Source of the DNA: Albibacterium profundi
GTDB lineage: Bacteria > Bacteroidota > Bacteroidia > Sphingobacteriales > Sphingobacteriaceae
NCBI RefSeq assembly: GCF_042159835.1
Contig: NZ_JBBVGT010000002.1
Coordinates: forward strand, 1,984,001-2,048,000
Length of the DNA: 64,000 bases
Reading direction: 5' to 3'
The translations under genes and the position numbers were made by a program. Positions 24,513 to 32,245 of the stretch are shown piece after piece. The notes under the pieces were generated by a model that was not told the DNA's origin, made no database searches, and saw only the letters and a list, made by a program, of their open reading frames with translations. Numbering within the stretch: position 1 is the stretch's first letter; the number at the start of each line of letters is the position of its first letter.

Positions 24513-25217
24513 ATGGAAACGTATGAAAAGCCTCTGCATATGGCTATTCGTAGCTGGGCAGAAGAGGATCGGCCGAGGGAGAAGCTTTTGGCTCAAGGAC
24601 GGCGTGCATTGACAGATGCGGAGCTGATCGCTATTTTGATTGGCAGTGGTTCAAGAAATGAATCGGCTGTGGAGCTGAGCAGACGGATCTTGTCTGAAGC
24701 TAGTCACGATTTGAATGAGCTCTCGAAATTAACAGTACAAGATCTATGCAAATTTAAAGGGATTGGTGAGGCGAAAGCGATCGCCATTGTGGCGGCGTTG
24801 GAGTTGGGGCGAAGAAGGCAGGATACTCCCGAAATACAGCGTAGACAGATAACAACCAGTCGGGATGTGTTTGATATACTGAAATCTAAATACAATGATC
24901 TGGATAATGAAGAGTTCTGGATTCTGTTATTAAATCAGGCAAATAGGGTTCAACGGGTACATTTGATTAGTAAAGGAGGTCGAGCCGGCACCGTAGTAGA
25001 TGCTAAACTTGTGTTTGAGGCGGCGTTGCAGTATAGAGCAGCGTCTATCATTTTAAGCCATAATCATCCTTCAGGTAATTTGAGGCCGAGCGATCAGGAC
25101 CGGAGGCTGACGAAGAAGATCGTTGAAGGTGGACGTTTGCTGGATATTAGGGTGTTAGATCATGTGATATTTGCTAATCATTCTTATTATAGTTTTTCTG
25201 ACGAAGGGGAGCTCTAA
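24513..25217 (+). CDS. radC: RadC family (JAB/MPN domain) protein
   Basis: A protein of about 234 residues. The N-terminal half has the helix-hairpin-helix segment LCKFKGIGEAKAIAIVAALE. The C-terminal half is a JAMM metalloprotease-like domain with the zinc motif SHNHPSGNLRPSDQD (His-x-His and Asp) and the upstream glutamate region. The RadC name is historical; a role in DNA repair is doubtful and the activity is unknown. The frame is open 16 codons upstream of the ATG at 24513, but that part encodes a hydrophobic stretch absent from homologues; the internal MAIRSW (residue 10) is another candidate start. The 295-bp region from here to the DUF1080 start contains divergent promoters. Confidence 0.92.
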   Translation: METYEKPLHMAIRSWAEEDRPREKLLAQGRRALTDAELIAILIGSGSRNESAVELSRRILSEASHDLNELSKLTVQDLCKFKGIGEAKAIAIVAALELGRRRQDTPEIQRRQITTSRDVFDILKSKYNDLDNEEFWILLLNQANRVQRVHLISKGGRAGTVVDAKLVFEAALQYRAASIILSHNHPSGNLRPSDQDRRLTKKIVEGGRLLDIRVLDHVIFANHSYYSFSDEGEL

Positions 25218-25242
25218 ATTCTGCAAACTTAGCATGAATTTA

Positions 25243-25250
25243 TATCTTTG
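25243..25250 (+). promoter_or_regulatory. -7 box upstream of pheT
   Basis: TATCTTTG matches TAnnTTTG exactly and is followed by CAC, 32 bp before the pheT ATG. No clear TTTG -33 element is found at the expected distance, so the call rests on the -7 box and position. Confidence 0.55.
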
Positions 25251-25282
25251 CACATCATATCATATTTATAGCACATACTCGA

Positions 25283-27673
25283 ATGAGAATTTCATATAAT
25301 TGGCTCAAAGACTTTTTAAAGATAGATCAATCACCTGAAGAGCTTTCAGAAATATTGACAAATATTGGTTTGGAAGTGGAGAGTCTGGAAAAAAACCAAA
25401 GCATACCGGGCGGTCTTGAAGGCTTGGTCGTTGCTGAGGTCTTGACTTGTGAACCACACCCGAATGCCGATAAATTAAAGGTTACGACTGTCAATAACGG
25501 TCAGGAAGTGCTGAATGTCGTATGTGGTGCTCCAAATGTAGCGAAAGGGCAGAAGATTATATTAGCGGGCGTGGGTACGACGATTTACCCGACTGAAGGT
25601 GATCCTTTTAAAATTAAAAAAGCCAAGATCAGAGGGGAAGCATCGGAAGGTATGATCTGTGCAGAAGATGAAATTGGCTTAGGAGGCTCTCATGCCGGAA
25701 TTATGGTTCTTCCGGAGGATGCGGTTGTGGGTACAGCGGCAAAGGATTATTTTAATTTGCAGGACGATTATGTTTTTGAGATCGGACTGACACCAAATCG
25801 TGCAGACGCAGCTTCCCACATAGGTGTGGCTCGGGATATTGTTGCTTATTTACGCAGTGAGCTTAGGTGGCCGGAAGTAGCTGAACTTGATGGCGGAGAG
25901 CCCGAGATAAAGGTTAGTGTAGAAAACAAGGATGCTTGCCCACGTTATACGTCGACGACGATTGAAGGGGTTACAGTCGGTGAATCTCCACAGTGGTTGA
26001 AGGATCGACTTCTGAGTATCGGTGTGCGTTCTATCAATAGCATTGTTGATATCACTAATTATGTGCTTCATGAAATAGGACAGCCGCTGCATGCCTTTGA
26101 CGGGGATAAGGTATTGGGTAAGCATATTATCGTAAAGACGCTGCCTCAAGGTGCTGAATTTGTAACCTTGGATGAGGTGAAGCGGAAGCTTACCGACAAG
26201 GATTTGATGATTTGCGATGAAGAAAAGCCGCTCTGTATTGCCGGTGTGTTCGGAGGCTTGTCCTCTGGAGTGACGGCTGAAACAAAGACGGTGTTTCTGG
26301 AAAGTGCTTACTTTAATCCAGTATCGGTCAGAAAAACGGCTAAACATCATGGTTTAAAGACCGACGCGTCGTTCCGTTTTGAACGAGGAACAGATCCGGA
26401 TATAACGGGTTTTGCTTTGAAAAGAGCGGTTAAGTTGATCTTGGAAATAGCAGGAGGAAAGGTTGTAGGAGGGATGTCTGATATTTATCCAAACCCGATT
26501 GAGCCATATAAAATCTCGATCAGCTATGATCGCGTTCGTAATCTGATTGGTAAGGAGATCCCCAACGAAGAGATTAAAACAATTATCGAATCATTGGATA
26601 TTAAAGTGATTTCAAATACCGAAGAGGGTTTGGATCTGCAAGTTCCGCCGTATCGGGTTGATGTGACCAGAGAGGTAGATATTATTGAAGAGGTTCTTCG
26701 GATATACGGTTATAATAATATTGAGATAAAAAAGCAGATTAAAGCTTCACTGAATACATCGCCGAAACCGGATAAGGATGCGGTGCAAGATCAGATATCC
26801 GACTTGCTGATCGGAAATGGCTTTCACGAGATATTGAATAACTCACTTGCAAAGGCTGCATATGCGGTTGATACCGACCGAGCTGTTAAGATTTTGAATT
26901 CATTGAGCAGTGATTTGGATACCATGCGGCAAAGCTTGCTGTATTCCGGTTTAGAGGTTGTAGCTCACAATCAGAAAAGAAAATATCCTAACCTGCGACT
27001 GTTTGAGTTTGGTAACGTCTATTTTAAAGCGGAAACGGGTTATGATGAACATAAGCGTTTAAGTTTACTTATGACTGGCGGCTTGTCAAGCGAGCAATGG
27101 AATCATGATTCCAACAAGGTTTCATTCTTTGATATCAAAGGGGTGGTAGATGGTCTGCTCTCGCGATTGAAATTAGAGAATCTACCATTACAAGATTCGA
27201 CGACTGCTGGGTTAGCTTATGGTTTGACATACCATCGCGGCCCAAATGAGTTTGTTACTTTTGGCGCAGTAGACAAGAAGGCGCTGAAGTTGACTGATGT
27301 GCAAGGAGACGTGTTTTACGCGGAATTTCATTGGGATTCAATAATAAAGGCTATTCGTAAAAATAAAATTGTTTACAAGGAGGTATCGAAGTACCCTTCG
27401 GTACGCAGAGATTTAGCCATTCTGGTTGACGAAACGGTTAGTTTCGCATCACTAAAGACCCTCGCTGAAAAAACGGAGCGTAAGCTATTGAAGAATGTAA
27501 ATGTTTTCGATGTGTACAAAGGAGATAAACTTCCAGAGGGGAAAAAATCGTATGCGATGAGTTTTGTGTTCCAAGATGAGGAAAAAACCTTAACTGATAA
27601 ACATATTGATTCCATCATTCAGAAATTTATACTTAACTTTGAGAAAGAACTGAAAGCTGAAATACGAAAATAA
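25283..27673 (+). CDS. pheT: phenylalanyl-tRNA synthetase beta subunit
   Basis: A 796-residue subunit of the alpha2-beta2 enzyme that charges tRNA-Phe. Domains in order: N-terminal helix and OB-type tRNA-binding domain (about residues 40-150, with CEPHPNADKLKVTTV), B3/B4 editing domain (residues 210-380, FDGDKVLGKHI and RFERGTDPD), B5 DNA-binding-like domain (400-475), catalytic-like core and C-terminal FDX-ACB anticodon-binding domain (about 700-796, KYPSVRRDLAILVDE). The length is normal and no residue is obviously missing. PheS is not in the window, so pheS and pheT are not adjacent here. Two small cell-division genes follow at 12 and 34 bp spacing. Confidence 0.96.
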   Translation: MRISYNWLKDFLKIDQSPEELSEILTNIGLEVESLEKNQSIPGGLEGLVVAEVLTCEPHPNADKLKVTTVNNGQEVLNVVCGAPNVAKGQKIILAGVGTTIYPTEGDPFKIKKAKIRGEASEGMICAEDEIGLGGSHAGIMVLPEDAVVGTAAKDYFNLQDDYVFEIGLTPNRADAASHIGVARDIVAYLRSELRWPEVAELDGGEPEIKVSVENKDACPRYTSTTIEGVTVGESPQWLKDRLLSIGVRSINSIVDITNYVLHEIGQPLHAFDGDKVLGKHIIVKTLPQGAEFVTLDEVKRKLTDKDLMICDEEKPLCIAGVFGGLSSGVTAETKTVFLESAYFNPVSVRKTAKHHGLKTDASFRFERGTDPDITGFALKRAVKLILEIAGGKVVGGMSDIYPNPIEPYKISISYDRVRNLIGKEIPNEEIKTIIESLDIKVISNTEEGLDLQVPPYRVDVTREVDIIEEVLRIYGYNNIEIKKQIKASLNTSPKPDKDAVQDQISDLLIGNGFHEILNNSLAKAAYAVDTDRAVKILNSLSSDLDTMRQSLLYSGLEVVAHNQKRKYPNLRLFEFGNVYFKAETGYDEHKRLSLLMTGGLSSEQWNHDSNKVSFFDIKGVVDGLLSRLKLENLPLQDSTTAGLAYGLTYHRGPNEFVTFGAVDKKALKLTDVQGDVFYAEFHWDSIIKAIRKNKIVYKEVSKYPSVRRDLAILVDETVSFASLKTLAEKTERKLLKNVNVFDVYKGDKLPEGKKSYAMSFVFQDEEKTLTDKHIDSIIQKFILNFEKELKAEIRK

Positions 27674-27684
27674 TTAACGACGAT

Positions 27685-27993
27685 ATGCCAACTGTTTCTG
27701 CGCAACTAGACCGTATTGTTAATCGATCTGCTAAAATGATCGACCTGTGTGTTACATTACAGGAGGAGAATGATTTATTAAAATTAGAAAATCAGTCTTT
27801 GCAAGTGGCGGTGGAAACGAGCTCGGAAAAGATCAAAAGCTTAGAAGAGAAGGTTAAGGCATTGGGAATTGCCCGTACATTGGATGGATTAAACGAGAGT
27901 GCGGAATTATTAAATGAAAAAAACCTTGGCATAAAGCAAAAAATTGACGATTTTGTGCGTGAAATTGACAAGTGTATTTTGTTATTAAAATAA
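27685..27993 (+). CDS. small coiled-coil protein between pheT and zapA
   Basis: A 102-residue protein dominated by heptad-like coiled coil: LCVTLQEENDLLKLENQSLQ through KIKSLEEKVKALGIA, then a short helix and FVREIDKCILLLK at the end. There is no signal peptide. Its position immediately upstream of zapA (33 bp) and its size recall ZapB-like division proteins and the small coiled-coil proteins found next to zapA in other Bacteroidota, but sequence motifs are too generic for a firm name. Probably cotranscribed with pheT, since the spacer is only 11 bp. Confidence 0.85.
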   Translation: MPTVSAQLDRIVNRSAKMIDLCVTLQEENDLLKLENQSLQVAVETSSEKIKSLEEKVKALGIARTLDGLNESAELLNEKNLGIKQKIDDFVREIDKCILLLK

Positions 27994-28026
27994 ACGCGGC
28001 AGATTGCCGGCGAACAAGGCTCGAAA

Positions 28027-28317
28027 ATGGGAGAAATTTCCATAAAAATAAATATAGCAGATCGGATATACCCTCTTCGTATCACTACAGAGGAAGAGGA
28101 GATTATAAGAAGGGCTGCTAAGCTAATAAATGATCGTATCAAGGAGTTTCAAGAAAACTACGCAGTACGTGATAAACAGGATTTACTTTCGATGTGCGTT
28201 TTGCATTACGCAACAGCGACATTGAAAGCGGAAGAGGCCTCAAAGCATGAGGACAAGGATGTTGCAAAGAAAGTTCAACAGCTTGATGAGATTCTGTCCG
28301 ATTTTTTTAGCGAATAA
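28027..28317 (+). CDS. zapA: cell division protein ZapA
   Basis: A 96-residue cytoplasmic protein that bundles FtsZ filaments at the division ring. The beta-hairpin start (ISIKINIADRIYPLRITTEE) and the helix EEIIRRAAKLINDRIKEFQE are the family signature, followed by the coiled-coil C-terminus (LLSMCVLHYATATLKAEEAS). The length is usual. It is 33 bp downstream of the coiled-coil gene. A probable 6S RNA gene starts 28 bp after its stop codon, the same zapA-6S neighbourhood as in Proteobacteria. Confidence 0.92.
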   Translation: MGEISIKINIADRIYPLRITTEEEEIIRRAAKLINDRIKEFQENYAVRDKQDLLSMCVLHYATATLKAEEASKHEDKDVAKKVQQLDEILSDFFSE

Positions 28318-28345
28318 TCGTTCTTTAAAATAGAGCCATAAGAGT

Positions 28346-28519
28346 TTAGCCGCAGTTAAATGTAGGTTTTACTATTAAAAACTTAACGCTTCAATATTAC
28401 ATGCGTGAAAATGAGGTGTATTCCATTTGACTTGTTCATCTGGAAATGATCAAAACGCAAATCCTGTAAAAGAGAAGTTTTTAATACATGAAACCTTAAA
28501 TTTGCTGTGGCTTTTTTTT
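28346..28519 (+). ncRNA. ssrS: probable 6S RNA (6S-Flavo type)
   Basis: The 230-bp spacer between zapA and rny holds a rod-like RNA of about 174 nt. AGCCGCAG (28348-28355) pairs with CTGTGGCT (28505-28512), with one G-U, next to eight Ts (28512-28519). Inside, AGGTTT pairs with AAACCT, and then TATTAAAAACTT pairs with AAGTTTTTAATA, leaving a central single-stranded bubble of about 90 nt. A closed stem, a large central bubble and a terminator-like T-tract are the hallmarks of 6S RNA, which binds RNA polymerase holoenzyme in stationary phase. The synteny with zapA supports it. There is no open reading frame of note. The 5' end is approximate; no clear TAnnTTTG box was found upstream. Confidence 0.65.
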
Positions 28520-28547
28520 GTTACGACATACTTTAATATATAATCAA

Positions 28548-30101
28548 ATGGAAATAATACTATACATAGTTTTAGGATTAATAATAGGTCTCGTAATAGG
28601 CCGATATCTGCTTAGAAAGGTGTTTCGAAAGCAAGAAATATCTGTTCAGAACAAAGCAAAGAAGATTCTAAAAGAAGCAGAACAAGACGCTGAACACTTA
28701 AAGAAGAATAGATTACTAGAAGCAAAGGAAAAATACCTTCAATTAAAATCAGAACACGAGAAAGAAGTTAGTCAACGTAATAACACGCTAAACCAGCGGG
28801 AAAATAATCTAAGACAAAAAGAACAAAATGCTAACCAGCGTCTTGAAAAAATAAACCGAGAAGGTCAGGAGTTAGAAAATCAGAAAAAGAACCTTGAACG
28901 CTTAGTAGAGCTTAATCAAAAGCGCCAAGAAGAAGTTGAAGCGCTAAAGAGTCAGCATATTAAGCAGCTGGAGTCTATTGCTGGACTCTCTGCTGAGGAC
29001 GCTAGAAACCAACTGGTAAGTAATTTACGCGAAGAAGCGAGAACGAAGGCTCTAAGTGAAATCAAAGATATTGTTGCAGAAGCTAAGTTAACGGCTAGCA
29101 AGGAAGCTAAGAAGATTGTTATCCAGACAATTCAAAGGCAGGCGAGCGAAAGTGCAATCGAGAATACAGTCTCTATTTTCCATATAGAAAGCGATGAAAT
29201 AAAAGGTCGGATTATCGGGCGGGAAGGACGCAATATCCGCGCTCTGGAAGCGGCTACAGGTATCGAAATTATTGTTGATGATACACCTGAAGCGATTATT
29301 CTTTCTGGATTTGATCCAGTTCGTCGTGAGATCGCTCGATTGGCTCTGCACAGACTGGTAACTGACGGACGTATTCACCCTGCACGTATTGAAGAGGTTG
29401 TTGCGAAGACAAAAAAGCAGATTGAAGAAGAGATTGTGGAAATTGGTGAGCGTACAGTAATTGATTTGGGAATTCACGGTCTACACCCTGAACTGATTCG
29501 TATGGTCGGTAGAATGCGTTACCGTTCGTCTTACGGACAAAACCTTTTACAACACTCAAGAGAGGTGGCAAACTTCTGTGCAACTATGGCGGCAGAGTTA
29601 GGTCTAAATGTGAAGTTAGCAAAACGCGCTGGATTGTTGCATGATATTGGGAAGGTGCCTGATGATAATCCAGATCTACCTCACGCCTTGTTGGGAATGC
29701 AATTAGCTGAAAAATACAAAGAGCATCCGGAAGTTTGTAATGCTATCGGAGCGCACCATGATGAAATAGAAATGACTTCGCTGATTTCTCCTGTGATTCA
29801 AGCATGTGACTCAATATCAGGTGCACGGCCGGGCGCAAGAAGGGAAGTAGTGGAAAGCTATATTAAGCGACTTAAAGATTTAGAATCATTAGCTCTATCA
29901 TACCCCGGAGTGGAGAAGACTTTTGCCATCCAGGCGGGTCGTGAATTGAGAGTAGTGGTCGAAAGCGAGAAGATTTCTGATGCGCAATCTGAAATATTAG
30001 CTGCCGATATTTCCAATAGAATTCAGACGGAGATGACCTATCCGGGACAGATTAAAGTGACTGTTATCAGAGAGACACGGTCGGTTTCATTTGCAAAATA
30101 G
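28548..30101 (+). CDS. rny: ribonuclease Y
   Basis: A 517-residue membrane-anchored endoribonuclease that starts mRNA decay. Residues 2-20 form a transmembrane helix (EIILYIVLGLIIGLVIGRYL). A long coiled coil follows (about 30-190), then a KH RNA-binding domain (GRIIGREGRNIRALEAATG) and an HD phosphohydrolase domain with the metal pair in RAGLLHDIGKVPD. The C-terminus ends normally (VTVIRETRSVSFAK). I start it at the ATG at 28548; the frame is also open from a TTG at 28518, but that lies within the 6S RNA T-tract. It ends one base before the ATG of the next gene. Confidence 0.95.
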   Translation: MEIILYIVLGLIIGLVIGRYLLRKVFRKQEISVQNKAKKILKEAEQDAEHLKKNRLLEAKEKYLQLKSEHEKEVSQRNNTLNQRENNLRQKEQNANQRLEKINREGQELENQKKNLERLVELNQKRQEEVEALKSQHIKQLESIAGLSAEDARNQLVSNLREEARTKALSEIKDIVAEAKLTASKEAKKIVIQTIQRQASESAIENTVSIFHIESDEIKGRIIGREGRNIRALEAATGIEIIVDDTPEAIILSGFDPVRREIARLALHRLVTDGRIHPARIEEVVAKTKKQIEEEIVEIGERTVIDLGIHGLHPELIRMVGRMRYRSSYGQNLLQHSREVANFCATMAAELGLNVKLAKRAGLLHDIGKVPDDNPDLPHALLGMQLAEKYKEHPEVCNAIGAHHDEIEMTSLISPVIQACDSISGARPGARREVVESYIKRLKDLESLALSYPGVEKTFAIQAGRELRVVVESEKISDAQSEILAADISNRIQTEMTYPGQIKVTVIRETRSVSFAK

Positions 30102-30102
30102 A

Positions 30103-30621
30103 ATGAATAGTAAGAAAAAGCAAAAAGATGAGACGGCTGATAAACTAGAGAGGCTGTTCGCCGAATACGAGCATAGTCATCGGAACTCTACGAATGTGTT
30201 GATCCATTGGATCTGCGTGCCTCTGATTGTTTTTAGTATTCTCGGTCTGGTATGGATGATTCCCTTTCCGCATATATCATGGCTGGGTTCGATGAATGGG
30301 TTTGTGAACTGGGCTTCATTTTTAATTGCTTTTGTAATCTATTACTATTTGAAACTGTCACCTACACTGTCTTACGGGATGCTGTTTGTGATTGGTTTTT
30401 ACAGTTATTTTATTGTTCAGTTAGAATACTGGGAGGCAGCTGGTGGTTGGCCAGTATGGGCAGTCTGTGCGTTGATATTTGTACTTTCATGGATCGGACA
30501 ATTTGTTGGGCACAAAATTGAAGGTAGGAAGCCTTCGTTTTTGATAGATTTGAAGTTTCTTCTCATTGGACCCATATGGTTGCTTTCTAAACTTTATCGG
30601 AAATTGAAGATACCATATTAG
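30103..30621 (+). CDS. Mpo1-like (DUF962) membrane protein
   Basis: A protein of about 172 residues with four hydrophobic helices. It carries the two histidine motifs of the DUF962/Mpo1 family: EHSHRNSTNVLIHWICVP near the N-terminus and GQFVGHKIEGRKPSFL near the C-terminus. Yeast Mpo1 is an Fe(II)-dependent dioxygenase acting on 2-hydroxy fatty acids in alpha-oxidation; bacterial members are uncharacterised. The start is the ATG at 30103, one base after the rny stop; the frame is also open from a TTG at 30091. It is likely translated from the rny transcript. Confidence 0.85.
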   Translation: MNSKKKQKDETADKLERLFAEYEHSHRNSTNVLIHWICVPLIVFSILGLVWMIPFPHISWLGSMNGFVNWASFLIAFVIYYYLKLSPTLSYGMLFVIGFYSYFIVQLEYWEAAGGWPVWAVCALIFVLSWIGQFVGHKIEGRKPSFLIDLKFLLIGPIWLLSKLYRKLKIPY

Positions 30622-30649
30622 ATATTTCTTATTGATATAGATAGGGAAG

Positions 30650-31651
30650 ATGAATGTTTTATATGCTATTCAAGGTACTGGAAACGGCCATCTGTGTCGA
30701 GCCATGGATATGGTTCCTTGCTTACGTAAACATGCAAATGTCGACATACTAGTCAGCGGAACCCAAGCTGATATTAATCTTCCTTTTGACGTAAAATACC
30801 GCCTCAATGGATTAAGCTTTATTTTTGGTAAGCATGGCGGTGTTGATCTATGGAAAACCTTTATCCATTCCAAGTTTCGTTTGTTTATTAAAGAAGTTAA
30901 TGCATGTCCGGTACAAGATTATGACCTGGTAATTAACGACTTTGAACCTGTGAGTTCTTGGGCTTGTAACTTGAAGGAAAAATTCTGTATCGGATTGAGC
31001 CATCAGGCGGCGGCTGTCCATCATTCAGCTCCGAAAACCGAGGAGGTGGATCGCTTAGGGAAATTTATTTTGAAGCACTATGCGCCGCATGACGAAGCGT
31101 ATGGGTTTCATTTTAAGCCTTATGCAGATAATATCTTCACACCCATCATACGACAGCAGGTGCGAGAGCAGGAGCGGTCTAATAATGGCCATTACACGGT
31201 TTATCTACCCTCTTATGACGACGAGGCGTTACTCGGATACCTATCTAGGTTCCCAGATGTTGAATGGGAAGTTTTCTCGAAACATAATAAGCGGAAGTTC
31301 AGAGAAAAGAATATTTTCTTTCAACCGATAGACAATACGCTGTTTATTGAGAGTATGGCTAAGTCTGAAGGGGTATTGTGTGGTGCTGGTTTCGAAACGC
31401 CTGCAGAAGCCTTGTTCTTAAAGAAGAAGCTGCTGGTAATTCCCATGAAGAATCAATATGAACAACATCTGAATGCTGCTGCCTTACGAGATATTGGTGT
31501 CCCCGTGATCCGAAATACGAAACCAGAGAATGATGTATACATCCGAGATTGGCTGCAAAGTGATAAAATAGTTAATGTGAATTATGATGATGAGGCGGAT
31601 ACGATTGTGCAATCTATTCTGGAGCGACATGCAAATAATATTTATTCATAA
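30650..31651 (+). CDS. GT-B glycosyltransferase-like protein (MurG/GT28-like)
   Basis: A 333-residue cytoplasmic or membrane-associated protein. The start MNVLYAIQGTGNGHLCRAMD has the glycine-rich GNGH loop of MurG/GT28-type GT-B enzymes. The C-terminal nucleotide-sugar site is in SMAKSEGVLCGAGFETPAEA, followed by LFLKKKLLVIPMKNQYEQHL. This fits the family annotated glycosyltransferase or Glyco_trans_1_3-like in Bacteroidota. Donor and acceptor are unknown; glycolipid or cell-wall precursor synthesis would be typical. It lies 28 bp after the Mpo1-like gene, same strand. Confidence 0.85.
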   Translation: MNVLYAIQGTGNGHLCRAMDMVPCLRKHANVDILVSGTQADINLPFDVKYRLNGLSFIFGKHGGVDLWKTFIHSKFRLFIKEVNACPVQDYDLVINDFEPVSSWACNLKEKFCIGLSHQAAAVHHSAPKTEEVDRLGKFILKHYAPHDEAYGFHFKPYADNIFTPIIRQQVREQERSNNGHYTVYLPSYDDEALLGYLSRFPDVEWEVFSKHNKRKFREKNIFFQPIDNTLFIESMAKSEGVLCGAGFETPAEALFLKKKLLVIPMKNQYEQHLNAAALRDIGVPVIRNTKPENDVYIRDWLQSDKIVNVNYDDEADTIVQSILERHANNIYS

Positions 31652-31726
31652 GAACCTAAGTGAAATGGCGTAATACTTGCTGCCAGCTTTGTGTATAGGA
31701 GGAAATTCAACGTTAACAAAGAAATT

Positions 31727-32245
31727 ATGAATAAGTTAAGGATAGCCCCGCTCGGATTGATCATGCTGCTCTTCGCTTGTCAGTCTAATCAGCAAGACAC
31801 CAAAGAACAAGACAATCTGAATGCAGATACTGCGAATATGGATACTGTATTTCATGGAATAGACGGGGAGGTTAACAACGGGGTCATTGTTCGTGAATGC
31901 TATTTGGAGGTGGATGGCAGAGATTCACTGAAATTGAATATTGAGATAGATGAGCAGCTGTCGGTTACCGGGAAACTGGATTTCGCAAATTATCAGATGG
32001 ATAGTAGTAGCGGCGAGGTAAGTGGAAAGATCATAGGCGATACATTAGTCCTTGTTCATGAGTACCAAGCCGAGGGTACCCTGAACAAAGTAGAAAGGGT
32101 CTTTTTAAAGCAAAACGACCAATATTTTCTGGGCAAAGGGGAGACAGAAGAGGTGGACGGTGTATATGTCTACCCAGACCGAAGTGAGATTAGTTTTGAA
32201 AACACCCGTGTTTTAGACCGAATAGAATGTAACATTCTGGACTAA
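31727..32245 (+). CDS. lipoprotein of unknown function upstream of a TonB receptor
   Basis: A protein of about 172 residues. The start is the ATG at 31727; a GTG at 31691 would add 12 residues ahead of the signal peptide. The signal peptide ends in the lipobox LFAC (about residues 15-18). The remainder is beta-rich with an acidic surface (TANMDTVFHGIDGEVNNGV, VTGKLDFANYQMDSS, GDTLVLVHEYQAEG), and I recognise no family. Its TAA stop overlaps the ATG of the TonB receptor (TAATG), so the two are translationally coupled. It may be a surface or periplasmic component of that uptake unit. Confidence 0.8.
   Translation: MNKLRIAPLGLIMLLFACQSNQQDTKEQDNLNADTANMDTVFHGIDGEVNNGVIVRECYLEVDGRDSLKLNIEIDEQLSVTGKLDFANYQMDSSSGEVSGKIIGDTLVLVHEYQAEGTLNKVERVFLKQNDQYFLGKGETEEVDGVYVYPDRSEISFENTRVLDRIECNILD

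Noticed and set aside
28518..28547. TTG start for ribonuclease Y
   Set aside because: It lies in the T-tract of the probable 6S RNA, and the ATG at 28548 directly precedes the membrane anchor as in homologues.
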